Part shown: positions 32,860 through 40,660 of the stretch, piece by piece
How positions within the stretch are numbered: the first letter of the stretch is position 1
How the letters are laid out: every line of letters starts with the position of its first letter
From: DASXVX01 sp036504075
GTDB taxonomy: Bacteria > Bacillota > Sulfobacillia > Symbiobacteriales > Symbiobacteriaceae
Length of the DNA: 64,000 nucleotides
Assembly: GCA_036504075.1 (NCBI GenBank)
Contig: DASXVX010000010.1
Span: 1-64,000, forward strand
Direction of reading: 5' to 3'
Made by a program: the position numbers and the translations under genes
The notes under the pieces: model-generated
The model's database searches: none
Seen by the model: only the letters and a program-made list of their open reading frames with translations
Told to the model about the DNA's origin: nothing

Positions 32860-34173
32860 ATGAGCACAACCTTGATCCCCGGTCCGGACACGATCATCCC
32901 GGAGCGGGCGCCCGCCCTGGGCGTCGCCCTGCGCTTCTTTCTCGCCGGCCTGCTCTTCCTTGCGGCCTTGCTGGCGGTCGCCTTCTGGAAGGCGCCGCTG
33001 TTCGCGGCCGACTACCTGCACAACGCGGCTACGCTGGCCGTTACCCACCTGTTTACGCTGGGCTTTGCTGGGTCGGTGGTCACGGGCGCCGTCTACCAGT
33101 TGACGCCGGTGCTGCTCTACTCGCACTTGAAAAGCGAACGCCTGGCGAACCTGCACCTCGGCATCCACGCCGTGGGCGTCACCGCCATGGTGGTGGGCTT
33201 CCTCCGGTTTGAACCCGTCTGGGTGATTATCGGCGGCTCCTGTGTGCTCACTGGGGCGCTGCTCTTCCTCTATAATATGTTCTTTACATTCCGGGCGGCG
33301 GAGCGCTGGGTCTGGCACGGCGCCTTCCTGGTGGTGGCCGTGCTCTCGTACATCAGCACACTGACCTGGGGGCTGGTGCTGGCGTTCAACCAGCACTACG
33401 GTTTTCTCGGGGAAGTGGAAGGCGCGCCGCTGGCGGGTCATCTCACCCTGGGGTTCCTGGGCTGGTTTGCGCTCATGATCGTGGGGGTCGGCCTGAAGCT
33501 GGTGCCGATGTTTGCGCCCGCCAAATCGCTCCCGGCTCGCTTTGTGGCCGGCGTGGGCGGCGCCACCGGCATCGGGGTCGTCACGCTGCTGGCTGGGCTG
33601 TACGTCGGGCCGTGGCTGAAGTGGGCCGGCGTGTTCCTCACGCTTGCCGGACTCCTGGGTTACGTGGGCGGCGTGCTGTATAGCCTCCGGACCCGGCGGT
33701 CCGGGCCGCTGGACTTTTCGGTGCGCTTCGCCGTGACGGCCGGGGTCCTGCTGCTGATTCCGCTGGCCGGCTTCTTCCCGGCGGGGCGGCGCCTGACAGC
33801 GGGGCTGGTCTTCTTCTTTGCCATGGCGTTCGTCGGCGGGACGATTCTGGGCATGCTGCTGCGGATCATTCCGTTTATGGTCTGGCTGCACCGGTTCCGC
33901 AACCGGCTGCAGAAGCTGGAGAAAATCCCGTTCCTGCACGAAATGTTCCAGCCGCACCTGGGCTGGATCGCCTACCTGGCCTGGTTCCCGGGCGTGGCGC
34001 TCATGGCGGCGGGGCTGGCGGCCGGCGATAATCAAATTCTCGCCGCTGGCCTGATTCGGGCGGGCGTCGCCGTCTGCGTCGCCGGACTCGGCGCTTACGC
34101 CTGGGCCGTGTGGCAGGTGCTCTACCACGTGCCGCCGGGCCGGGCCGCCCGCTTTCCGGGCCGCAAGCGTTAG
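32860..34173 (+). CDS. Multi-helix membrane protein of the NnrS / oxidase subunit I-like type
   Basis: This protein has 437 residues with about 12 helices. Repeated His positions at helix ends (THLFTLGFAGSVVTGAVYQL, NLHLGIHAVG, HLTLGFLGWFALMIVGVGLK) resemble the haem-ligand-containing helices of NnrS and haem-copper oxidase subunit I homologues, without the full copper-site set. It starts three bases after the flavoprotein stop, suggesting co-transcription. With a nitronate-oxidising neighbour, a link to nitrogen-oxide stress is plausible but inferred. Confidence 0.65.
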   Translation: MSTTLIPGPDTIIPERAPALGVALRFFLAGLLFLAALLAVAFWKAPLFAADYLHNAATLAVTHLFTLGFAGSVVTGAVYQLTPVLLYSHLKSERLANLHLGIHAVGVTAMVVGFLRFEPVWVIIGGSCVLTGALLFLYNMFFTFRAAERWVWHGAFLVVAVLSYISTLTWGLVLAFNQHYGFLGEVEGAPLAGHLTLGFLGWFALMIVGVGLKLVPMFAPAKSLPARFVAGVGGATGIGVVTLLAGLYVGPWLKWAGVFLTLAGLLGYVGGVLYSLRTRRSGPLDFSVRFAVTAGVLLLIPLAGFFPAGRRLTAGLVFFFAMAFVGGTILGMLLRIIPFMVWLHRFRNRLQKLEKIPFLHEMFQPHLGWIAYLAWFPGVALMAAGLAAGDNQILAAGLIRAGVAVCVAGLGAYAWAVWQVLYHVPPGRAARFPGRKR

Positions 34174-34249
34174 GCTCACCGCCCTCATGCCGGTGACATA
34201 GGCTAGGGGAGGGGGTTCGTGATACCTCCTCGGAAGGAGGGAACAGGCT

Positions 34250-34468
34250 ATGCCGACCAATGTGATTGATGCCCTGGGCAACCTGATCGGCCAGACCGTC
34301 GCCATCGCCGTCGACGGTCGGACGCTGACCGGCGTGCTCGCTTCCGTCACGGCCGCGCTGGTCATTCTCGCGACGTCCGGCGGCGTGCTCTATATCAATC
34401 CGGCCAACATCCGCGCCGTCGGGACCACGGGGGGGTCCGGCGTGGCCGGCGGTACAGCAGGCCTGTAA
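34250..34468 (+). CDS. DUF2642-like small protein
   Basis: This protein has 72 residues. NLIGQTVAIAVDGRTLTGVL, a beta-rich middle, then GVLYINPANIRAVG is the pattern of DUF2642/spore-coat-like small Sm-fold proteins in spore formers. AAGGAGG precedes ATG 34250, and a terminator follows. A coat-related role is only suggested by family distribution. Confidence 0.6.
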   Translation: MPTNVIDALGNLIGQTVAIAVDGRTLTGVLASVTAALVILATSGGVLYINPANIRAVGTTGGSGVAGGTAGL

Positions 34469-34489
34469 CATTTGTGTTGTGGCGCGAGA

Positions 34490-34516
34490 ACACCCCGGGG
34501 CGACCCGGGGTGTCTT
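34490..34516 (+). terminator. Terminator of the DUF2642-like gene
   Basis: ACACCCCGGG pairs with CCCGGGGTGT across a short loop, followed by CTTGCT. It lies 21 bases after the stop. Confidence 0.75.
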
Positions 34517-34547
34517 GCTATGTGGCCGAGATCTGTCAGCAGGTGCC

Positions 34548-34712
34548 TCAAGGCCCGACGTGCGCGGCTTGAAAGAAGGTGGCGATGCCATAGATGAGCG
34601 ACATTGCTACGGCCAAACCCACGGCGGCACCACGGGCCCGTTGTGACCGCCAGATGCCGATGGCCATGACCACAAGGGCGGCACCCAGCGCCAGGAATTC
34701 CGGTTGCTTCAT
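34548..34712 (-). CDS. 54-residue two-helix membrane protein
   Basis: The reading MKQPEFLALGAALVVMAIGI, then a basic turn (RSQRARG) and a second hydrophobic segment (VGLAVAMSLIYGIATFF) gives a clear helical hairpin. It lies 37 bases after the stop of the phytase-like gene on the same strand. A purine-rich AAGGAG is 18 bases upstream, too far to be ideal. It may be in the same c-di-GMP-controlled transcript. Function unknown. Confidence 0.5.
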   Translation of the reverse strand: MKQPEFLALGAALVVMAIGIWRSQRARGAAVGLAVAMSLIYGIATFFQAAHVGP

Positions 34713-34749
34713 TTGCGACAGAAATGCAGACTCCTTACGTCAGACAAAT

Positions 34750-35733
34750 TTACCACTGAAGGTACCATACTACGGTCGGGGTGTCGGGGTTCGCATCGTT
34801 GTCGTTCACCAGGACCATGGTGTTAGGATGGGGAACGGCAAGGCCCTCCACCTTCTCCAGGTCGTAGCCCAGGGCCCGCAGATCGACCACCAGTTCCTTC
34901 TGAATCGGCTGGTTCGAGGGCTCGGCCGGCACCGTCACCTTGTAGATCCGCTTCACCCGGGCGTTGGCGCCGGAGAGGTTATCGCGTTCGATCACCATGA
35001 GCTCCGAGGGCCCGGTGGCGGCCAGACCGTTGGTGCCGATCCAGGGGTTGACCCCGGCCGGGTAGTGATAGTCGGCTACCTGGTCCAGGTAATACGGGTA
35101 CTCCTTGAAGGTTTTGGTCGCGATGTCGTAGGCCAGGAGCCAGGTGTGGGTCTTGTCGGGCTCGGTGGAGAGGCCGGTCTGCAACATGGCGTAGACCGTC
35201 CCGCCGTCCGGGCTGACGGCGACCCCCTCTAAGCCCCGCCCCTTCACCCGGGCCGAGTACTTCGCCGGGGCCTTTACCCGCTGGAGGATCTGCCCGTCCC
35301 GGCTGACCTGGAAGATGAGCGGGTAGATCTCGTCCACCATCCACAGGGTGCCGTCCGGGGCGACTGCGATGTCCTCCGGGTCCAGCTGGTCGCCGTACAC
35401 CTGGTTGCCCGCCTCGTCACGCAGCGGAATGACGTCGAGGAGCTCCGCCCCGCTGGGAGTGATCTTCAGCTTGGCCAGCCGGAGCGCCCAGTTCGCGATG
35501 CCGGTACCCTGGTCGGTGTGGCTCCAGTAGAACCCTTCAGGGTCGCGGTAGAGGCCGGAGAGGGTGCCGGGCAGTTCGGGCGGGAGCTGTAGCGGGAGCT
35601 GGTGGACGCGGGGAGGATTGGAGGCATTCATTCTGGGACCATCGGCCTGGGCGCTGGACAGGGTCTGGGACGAAACGAGGGTCAGAACGGCGAAGACCAG
35701 GATCCACCTGAGCCAGCGGTTCTTGCGATTCAT
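34750..35733 (-). CDS. Secreted esterase-like (phytase-fold) protein under c-di-GMP riboswitch
   Basis: From ATG 35733 (AAAAGGAGGG upstream) this protein has 327 residues. It has a signal peptide (NRKNRWLRWILVFAVLTLV, cleavage near QAD), then a beta-propeller of the esterase-like phytase family: GTLSGLYRDPEGFYWSHTD, LDPEDIAVAPDGTLWMVDE, KGRGLEGVAVSPDGGTVYAM and GTNGLAATGPSELMVIERDN. The Asp/Glu at blade starts fit Ca2+-dependent phosphate handling. It is probably exported and acts on phosphate esters, but the substrate is unknown. A c-di-GMP-I aptamer and a terminator lie in the leader. Confidence 0.8.
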   Translation of the reverse strand: MNRKNRWLRWILVFAVLTLVSSQTLSSAQADGPRMNASNPPRVHQLPLQLPPELPGTLSGLYRDPEGFYWSHTDQGTGIANWALRLAKLKITPSGAELLDVIPLRDEAGNQVYGDQLDPEDIAVAPDGTLWMVDEIYPLIFQVSRDGQILQRVKAPAKYSARVKGRGLEGVAVSPDGGTVYAMLQTGLSTEPDKTHTWLLAYDIATKTFKEYPYYLDQVADYHYPAGVNPWIGTNGLAATGPSELMVIERDNLSGANARVKRIYKVTVPAEPSNQPIQKELVVDLRALGYDLEKVEGLAVPHPNTMVLVNDNDANPDTPTVVWYLQW

Positions 35734-35764
35734 CAGCGAGGCCCTCCTTTTGCCCTGCACCCCA

Positions 35765-35802
35765 CACAAAAGGAAACGCCCTGAGCTTTTCGCGCTCAGG
35801 GC
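35765..35802 (-). terminator. Riboswitch expression-platform terminator
   Basis: On the minus strand GCCCTGAGC pairs with GCTCAGGGC around a GCGAAAA-type loop, followed by the T-rich GTTTCCTTTTGTG. It lies between the c-di-GMP-I aptamer and the phytase-like gene, the usual position of a transcriptional switch. Confidence 0.8.
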
Positions 35803-35827
35803 ACGAGCCAAGACGAGGGCACAATGG

Positions 35828-35925
35828 CCCTCCACCTGGCAACCCCGCTAACTCGTCCCGCAAGGGCAGGGCGAGTCCGGAAGCTTTGCGTCCCCGCGTC
35901 GCCGTGGGTTTGCCCTGAGACAAGT
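35828..35925 (-). ncRNA. Cyclic di-GMP-I (GEMM-I) riboswitch
   Basis: Read on the minus strand, the leader has the GEMM-I signatures in order: CAGGGCAAACC, GGGACGCAAAGC, TTCCGG, then TTAGCGGGGTTGCC closing the aptamer. These correspond to the P1b/P2 junction, the GNRA-type tetraloop-receptor arms and the P3 return strand. The aptamer is followed within 30 bases by an intrinsic terminator and then by the secreted esterase-like gene. Whether c-di-GMP turns the gene on or off depends on the alternative pairing, which I cannot calculate here. Confidence 0.92.
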
Positions 35926-36098
35926 GTGGTGCGGGTCTGCCTGTTAGTACGGACGGGACGGCGTGGAGGTTCGCAGGCCTTTTGTCCCATTTTACCGGTG
36001 GGACTCAGGTCCCGGCCGGCCGCGATACCCGGGCGGTAGTCCAGGTGGAATAGACGCGGAATACCAACCGCCTGCGCAATCCGCGTAGCCGGCGACTG
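35926..36098. other. Intergenic region upstream of the riboswitch
   Basis: It contains the probable promoter region of the riboswitch transcript (minus strand) and the 3' flank of the M20 peptidase gene. I see no open frame with a ribosome site. Confidence 0.4.
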
Positions 36099-37259
36099 TC
36101 ACTTGCACAAACTCAGCGCCTCCAATGCGGCTGACGCAAACAAAGCGGCTCCTTTCGGAATGACCGACTCATCGACCATGAACCGGGGATGATGCCAGCC
36201 TTCCGGGCAGCCGGTCCCCAGCCAGATGAAGCAACCCGGCACGTGCTGCAAGTACTCGGCGAAGTCCTCGCCGCCCATGGTGGGCACGGCCTCCACCACC
36301 GGCATGGACAGGCCGCCCGCCGCCCGCCGCACCACCTCGGCCATGGCCGGATGGTTGACGACCGGCGGCGTCCCGTCGTCGAACCGCAGTTGGGCGGCAG
36401 CGCCGTAGCCTGCCGCGACCTGGCCGGCGACCCGGCCCAGCAGTTCCGGCATCCGGGCCCGGACCGCCGGGTCAGACGTCCGGACCGTGCCGAGCAGCGT
36501 GGCCGACGGCGGAATTACGTTATGGGCCGCCCCGGCCTGGAACGCGCTGATGGTGACCACCGCCGAATCCAGCGGCGAGACGTTCCGGGAGACGATGGTC
36601 TGCAGCGCCATGACGATGGCCGACCCGGCCACAATCGGATCGACGGCCGCGTCGGGGATCGCCGCATGGCCGCCCCGGCCGGTGACCGTAATGGTGATCG
36701 TATCCACCGCGGCCATGAGCGGCCCGGCCTTGATGCCGACATGGCCCGCGGGCAGGTCGGGCTTGTTGTGCAAGCCGAAGACCGCCTGCACGCCGTCCAG
36801 CGCCCCCACCTGGATGAACTGGATGGCGCCGAGCGCCGTCTCTTCGGCCGGCTGGCAGAGAATCCGGACCGTGCCGGCGAACTCCCCGGCCAGCGTTTTC
36901 AGCACCAGGGCGGCACCCAGAATCACGGACATGTGGAAGTCATGGCCGCAGGCGTGCATCTTGCCGGGGACGCCCGAGGCGTACGGGAGGCCCGTCTCCT
37001 CCTGCACCGGCAAGGCGTCAATGTCCGTGCGCAGGGCGATGACCGGCCCGGGCTGCGCGCCTTTGATTTCGGCCACGAGGCCGGTGGTCAGCGGCAGGGG
37101 CAGGATTTCGATGCCGGCGGCTGTCAGCCACTCCCGCAGGCGGCCGGTGGTCCAGACCTCTTCGCCGGATAATTCGGGGTGGCGGTGCAGTTCCCGCCGG
37201 ATTTCCGTAAGGCGTGGGCCAAGCGAATCGGCCAACGTCATGACCTGGCTTGTCTTCAT
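36099..37259 (-). CDS. M20 family amidohydrolase (N-acyl-amino acid / hippurate hydrolase type)
   Basis: This protein has 386 residues. The metal-binding motifs are complete: MHACGHDFHMSVILGAA, CQPAEETALGA with the catalytic Glu pair, and GGEDFAEYLQHVPGCFIWLG near the end. ALRTDIDALPVQEETGLPYAS is the N-terminal family motif. It hydrolyses N-acyl amino acids or small peptides with two Zn/Co/Mn ions in the cytoplasm. AAAGGAGG lies 12 bases before ATG 37259. The exact substrate cannot be told. Confidence 0.92.
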   Translation of the reverse strand: MKTSQVMTLADSLGPRLTEIRRELHRHPELSGEEVWTTGRLREWLTAAGIEILPLPLTTGLVAEIKGAQPGPVIALRTDIDALPVQEETGLPYASGVPGKMHACGHDFHMSVILGAALVLKTLAGEFAGTVRILCQPAEETALGAIQFIQVGALDGVQAVFGLHNKPDLPAGHVGIKAGPLMAAVDTITITVTGRGGHAAIPDAAVDPIVAGSAIVMALQTIVSRNVSPLDSAVVTISAFQAGAAHNVIPPSATLLGTVRTSDPAVRARMPELLGRVAGQVAAGYGAAAQLRFDDGTPPVVNHPAMAEVVRRAAGGLSMPVVEAVPTMGGEDFAEYLQHVPGCFIWLGTGCPEGWHHPRFMVDESVIPKGAALFASAALEALSLCK

Positions 37260-37344
37260 TCGACTGTAGCGCCTCCTTTACCGGATTCCTTATTCGAGTC
37301 GTGCATAAATCTCTCCTCCGTGCTCCGCTCCCCGGCTAACAGCA

Positions 37345-37372
37345 CGAGCCGGCAGCCTGGGCTGCCGGCTCG
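37345..37372 (-). terminator. Hairpin after the DUF3243 gene
   Basis: CGAGCCGGCAGCC pairs with GGCTGCCGGCTCG around a 2-base loop, just past the 3' end of the minus-strand gene at 37388. There is no strong T-run. Confidence 0.65.
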
Positions 37373-37387
37373 ACCGGTGTAGGTGCG

Positions 37388-37651
37388 TTAGTGGACTTTG
37401 CCGTCGGAGACCATCTTCGTAATCATGCTGGCCAGGGCGTGCCGCTCATCCTGGGAACCCCTGTCCCACAGCTCCTTCAGCAGGCGCTGCTCGCGGTTCT
37501 TGGGGTCTACCTTGTCAGCAAGGAAGTTGCCGATGCGGGTGGCCGTGTTGACAATGGCCTCCTTGGCGGCGCCGGCGTTCTCGGCCTGGTTCACCTGCTT
37601 GGACAGGAACTCCTTCCACTGATCAAAGGATTCCAAGTTGGGAGTCTCCAC
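37388..37651 (-). CDS. DUF3243-family protein
   Basis: From GTG 37651 (CAGGAGG upstream) this protein has 87 residues. FDQWKEFLSKQVNQAENAGA, IGNFLADKVDPKNREQRLLKELW and DERHALASMITKMV match the short all-helical DUF3243 family of spore-forming Firmicutes. Function is unknown; it is soluble. An N-terminal extension upstream of the GTG is not needed. Confidence 0.82.
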   Translation of the reverse strand: METPNLESFDQWKEFLSKQVNQAENAGAAKEAIVNTATRIGNFLADKVDPKNREQRLLKELWDRGSQDERHALASMITKMVSDGKVH

Positions 37652-37726
37652 TTTGCAGACCTCCTGTAGCCACATTCGGGTAGAGTAGTAGCGGACCCGC
37701 TCATAGTCTGCCCGCGGGCCACAGCG

Positions 37727-38005
37727 CTATTCTGTGGGCGCCACGAAGAGCTCCTGGTAGCGCCCGTAATCCTTTACGTCGATGGTCAACTCCGGCCGGG
37801 GCGCCAACAGCGAATCATAAAAGACCGTAACGCCATCCACCTGAAGCGGCGTGAAGCCCTCCGCATCGCCCGGGGCGCCCGGCTTCACTTCGGGCGGCAG
37901 GGGACCGGCACAGCAGGAACTGATGACGACGCTGGCAACGGTCACCGCCGCGTGGCCTTTCGCGCCCAGAAACGCGCGGGCGCCCTCCGTCAACTTCACT
38001 TGCAT
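37727..38005 (-). CDS. CC/Se-motif family protein
   Basis: This protein has 92 residues. ASVVISSCCAGPLPPEV contains the diagnostic Cys-Cys pair that in some homologues is Cys-Sec or Sec-Cys. VFYDSLLAPRPELTIDVKDYGRYQELFV is the conserved C-terminal part. Here both positions are encoded as ordinary TGC/TGT Cys, so it is the non-seleno form. GAGGG precedes ATG 38005. A redox role is inferred from the vicinal thiols. It is followed by the Cys-containing gene at 38016-38477 on the same strand. Confidence 0.75.
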   Translation of the reverse strand: MQVKLTEGARAFLGAKGHAAVTVASVVISSCCAGPLPPEVKPGAPGDAEGFTPLQVDGVTVFYDSLLAPRPELTIDVKDYGRYQELFVAPTE

Positions 38006-38015
38006 ACACGTTCCC

Positions 38016-38477
38016 TCACTTTACGCAGCGCACATGAACATAATAGTAGTTTTTCTGGCCCAGTCGCACCGCACGCGCCCCGGCCAAAATCGCCCGGCCG
38101 CAAGTCGTACAGGCCGTGTCCTTCGGTACGACCACCGTTTTGACCGCGACCGGCCCGCCGGCAGGCTTTGGTCGGGGCGGCGGCGGCGGTGGCTCCCAGT
38201 CGACAAGCCCCTCGTCCGCAAGCCACTGCAGCGCCGCTGCTTTGTCCGGCGCGACGACATAGACCTCCTGGACCGCCGAGCCATTCTTGGCCAGGAGCCG
38301 GAGGCCGGTTTCGGTAAACCGCTGGAACGTGATTTCGAACGCTTTCGCGTTCAGCGGGCTGATCGGTCCGGGGATGATGCTGACGATGCAATCGCCGGCG
38401 GCCATCTGCTCCAGGTACGGCCAGAGTTTCTCAATCACGGTGTGTTCACGTTTGATCTTGCCGACCCTGAACTTCAT
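38016..38477 (-). CDS. Protein with C-terminal Cys motif, function unknown
   Basis: From ATG 38477 this protein has 153 residues. The N-terminal half (about 1-85) alternates strands and helices (HTVIEKLWPYLEQMAAGDCI, FEITFQRFTETGLRLLA). A poly-Pro linker (PPPPPPRPKP) follows. The C-terminal part, CTTCGRAILAGARAVRLG, ends HVRC and looks like a small zinc-binding knuckle. It lies ten bases upstream of the CC/Se gene and is probably co-transcribed. No family name is assigned. Confidence 0.6.
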   Translation of the reverse strand: MKFRVGKIKREHTVIEKLWPYLEQMAAGDCIVSIIPGPISPLNAKAFEITFQRFTETGLRLLAKNGSAVQEVYVVAPDKAAALQWLADEGLVDWEPPPPPPRPKPAGGPVAVKTVVVPKDTACTTCGRAILAGARAVRLGQKNYYYVHVRCVK

Positions 38478-38657
38478 AGCTTTTGACCTCTTGTCCCCGG
38501 TTGAATACACGCCCGCACTATTTTAGACCGGCAGGAATTAAGCGAGATATGGGCGCTCTCCTCAAGGATATCCTCTAAGCGTAAAAGGGGGCAAGAGCAT
38601 TTTGGCGAATTTTGGAAGCGAACGAGAAATTCCCAAAGTGAAAGTGAGGCGGGCAGG

Positions 38658-39182
38658 ATGCCCTTGCGTCCGGATGTCCCTTCGGGCTTTAACCTTTCCC
38701 GGCGCGCTGCAACCCCGGTCAAACTGCCGAAGATGAACTTCCCCATGATCGGCGGTATGCCGGACGGCATGAACGTTTCATCTGACCTGAACAACCCGAC
38801 GGCCGGCGAGTCCGCCATGACGCCGTCGCTGACGAATGCGAACCCGCAGGCCATGGGCCAGGCAGCCGCCCAGCCCGCCATGCCGGCAGCGCAGGCCACG
38901 GCATCGGTGGCGCAGCCTGCGGCTGAACCCGTCGCCCCGGCGCCCGGCCAGGCAGCCCCGGCCCAGCCGGGACAAGCGACCGGCCCTCAGGTCATCGTCT
39001 ACGGACGGGCCGGCTGCCAGGCCTGCCTGGAAGCCATCCAGGACCTGATCGACCGGCAGGCCAGCTTCACGTACATCGATGTCGGCCGTGACCCCGCCGC
39101 CCTGAACTACGTGCAGGCCCTGTGCGGCGGCGTGGCGATGGTGCCGGTGATCGTGCAGATCGGCTTCAGCGGCGGCTACTGA
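38658..39182 (+). CDS. Glutaredoxin-like domain behind a long low-complexity N-terminus
   Basis: This protein has 174 residues. Residues 1-60 are Met/Pro-rich (FPMIGGMPDGMNVSSDLNNP). Residues 60-110 are an Ala/Pro/Gln linker (AAAQPAMPAAQATASVAQ). Residues 112-172 form a thioredoxin-fold domain with VIVYGRAGCQACLEAIQDLI (CxxC = CQAC) and TYIDVGRDPAALNYV, ending MVPVIVQIG with the cis-Pro. The N-terminal part lacks a signal peptide. This fusion of a disordered segment to a glutaredoxin is uncommon. GAGG precedes ATG 38658. Confidence 0.7.
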   Translation: MPLRPDVPSGFNLSRRAATPVKLPKMNFPMIGGMPDGMNVSSDLNNPTAGESAMTPSLTNANPQAMGQAAAQPAMPAAQATASVAQPAAEPVAPAPGQAAPAQPGQATGPQVIVYGRAGCQACLEAIQDLIDRQASFTYIDVGRDPAALNYVQALCGGVAMVPVIVQIGFSGGY

Positions 39183-39237
39183 ATCACGTAGACAGCGGCC
39201 GGCGTGCCCGGCCAGGTCTACCGCGATTGAAACCGAA

Positions 39238-39273
39238 CAAACGGAGTCCGGCCAGACGACCGGACTCCGTTTG
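39238..39273. terminator. Bidirectional terminator
   Basis: CAAACGGAGTCCGG pairs perfectly with CCGGACTCCGTTTG around an 8-base loop, between the convergent glutaredoxin-like gene and the permease gene. Confidence 0.88.
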
Positions 39274-39286
39274 CCATGCCGGCGAA

Positions 39287-40660
39287 TCACGCCCCGGCTC
39301 CCGGCCGCCGCCGGCGCCCGCCGCCTTTGGGCGCCAGCCGGGCCCGGAGCTTCGGCACCAGCCACTGGACATACGCGGCAATCCCCACCGCCGAGGCGAC
39401 CAGCATGATCAGCGCGTTCCGCTGCGCACCCGCGTCCCCCGGGTGCTGCGGGTCGGGCACGAAGCAGAGCACGAACAACGCGCCGTAAAGCGCCACCACG
39501 ATCCAGGGAATCAGCTTGCCTCCGGGTACTTTAAACTCCCGGATCAGTTCCGGCATGGTCTGCCGGAGCTTCAGCACCGAGGCCGCCATGGCCACGAAGA
39601 TCATGCATTCAATGGCCGCCCCCAGGAAAATGAAGAGCTTGAACGACCCGCTCCAGAGCACGTAGGCCGCCATGGCCGAGCAAAGTGCCCAGAGCCCGGC
39701 GATCGCCGTCCAGGGCGTCGCCCAGTCCGGGTGGATCCGGGAGAGAATGCGGGGCGCCGCCCCGTCACGGGCCATGGCGTAGAGGAAGCGGGATGCGGTC
39801 ATCAGGCCGGCGTTAAAGCTGGTCACGGAAGCCAGCGCCGAAATGAACGCCATGGCCAGCAGCCCGGCCCGCCCGAACGCCGCCTGCCCGAAGAGCACGT
39901 GCGGAATGGGGGAGGCGGCCAGGATATCCTTCGGCACCGTGGACATCATCCCCACGTGGAGCAGGCCGTAGACCACGGCCAGAATCCCCAGCGACCAGAG
40001 CATCCCCCGCGGGATATCCCGGAAATCGCGCACCTCTTCGGCCAGCGGCGTCACCCATTCGAAGCCCAGGTAGAGGAAGACCCCCAGGGCGATCGCCTGC
40101 GCGGTGCTGAACCCCGAGCCCAGGGCGAACAGGCCCGTCACAGGCGGCGCCCCCGGCCGGAAGATCGCCCAGGCCGACAGCCCGGCGATGGACAGGACCA
40201 TCACGTAGGTGGTAATATCCTGCGCCAGCCCCGACAGCGTGACGCCCCGGATGTTGATCAGCCCGATCAGCGTCAGGAACCCGAACACCCAGAGTTCCTT
40301 CGGCGTGCCGGGGAATGCGGCGTGCAGAACGGAGGCCAGCACGTACGACTCGCTGCCCACGATCAGCACGGTGATGCCCACGTACAGTGTCGCCATGATC
40401 AGGGCGGCCTTCTCGCCGAACGCCTTCTCGATAAACAGCTTGATGCCGGCCGCGGTGGGGAAAAGCCCCACCAGTTCGGCGAAGCACCAGGAGGCCAGCA
40501 CCGAGATCACGGCGGCCGCCAGCACCGCCATCCAGCCGGTTGCGCCGGGCAGGTTCAGCCCGATCTGCACGTCAGCCGTCAGCGAAACGGTCGCCAGCGC
40601 CAGACCGGCGCTGGTGGCGATCACGGTCCGGAGGCCCACCGCTTTGCGCAGCGTCGTCAT
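39287..40660 (-). CDS. APC-superfamily amino acid permease
   Basis: This protein has 457 residues with 12 helices. VGLRTVIATSAGLALATVSL begins helix 1. SVLASWCFAELVGLFPTAAGI and FLYLGFEWVTPLAEEVRDFRDIPRG are characteristic of AAT/APC transporters. An Arg/Gly-rich tail (GGGRRRRPGA) ends the protein. Its start overlaps the stop of the SCP2-like gene (ATGA). The operon with an aminotransferase suggests uptake of an amino acid or amine for transamination. Confidence 0.9.
   Translation of the reverse strand: MTTLRKAVGLRTVIATSAGLALATVSLTADVQIGLNLPGATGWMAVLAAAVISVLASWCFAELVGLFPTAAGIKLFIEKAFGEKAALIMATLYVGITVLIVGSESYVLASVLHAAFPGTPKELWVFGFLTLIGLINIRGVTLSGLAQDITTYVMVLSIAGLSAWAIFRPGAPPVTGLFALGSGFSTAQAIALGVFLYLGFEWVTPLAEEVRDFRDIPRGMLWSLGILAVVYGLLHVGMMSTVPKDILAASPIPHVLFGQAAFGRAGLLAMAFISALASVTSFNAGLMTASRFLYAMARDGAAPRILSRIHPDWATPWTAIAGLWALCSAMAAYVLWSGSFKLFIFLGAAIECMIFVAMAASVLKLRQTMPELIREFKVPGGKLIPWIVVALYGALFVLCFVPDPQHPGDAGAQRNALIMLVASAVGIAAYVQWLVPKLRARLAPKGGGRRRRPGAGA

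Noticed and set aside
31912..34365. Open frame of more than 800 codons antisense to the flavoprotein and membrane genes
   Set aside because: Shadow frame with Arg/His/Gln-rich composition and no domain; the sense genes are clear.
37727..38005. Selenocysteine insertion in the CC/Se protein
   Set aside because: Both motif positions are Cys codons, with no in-frame TGA.
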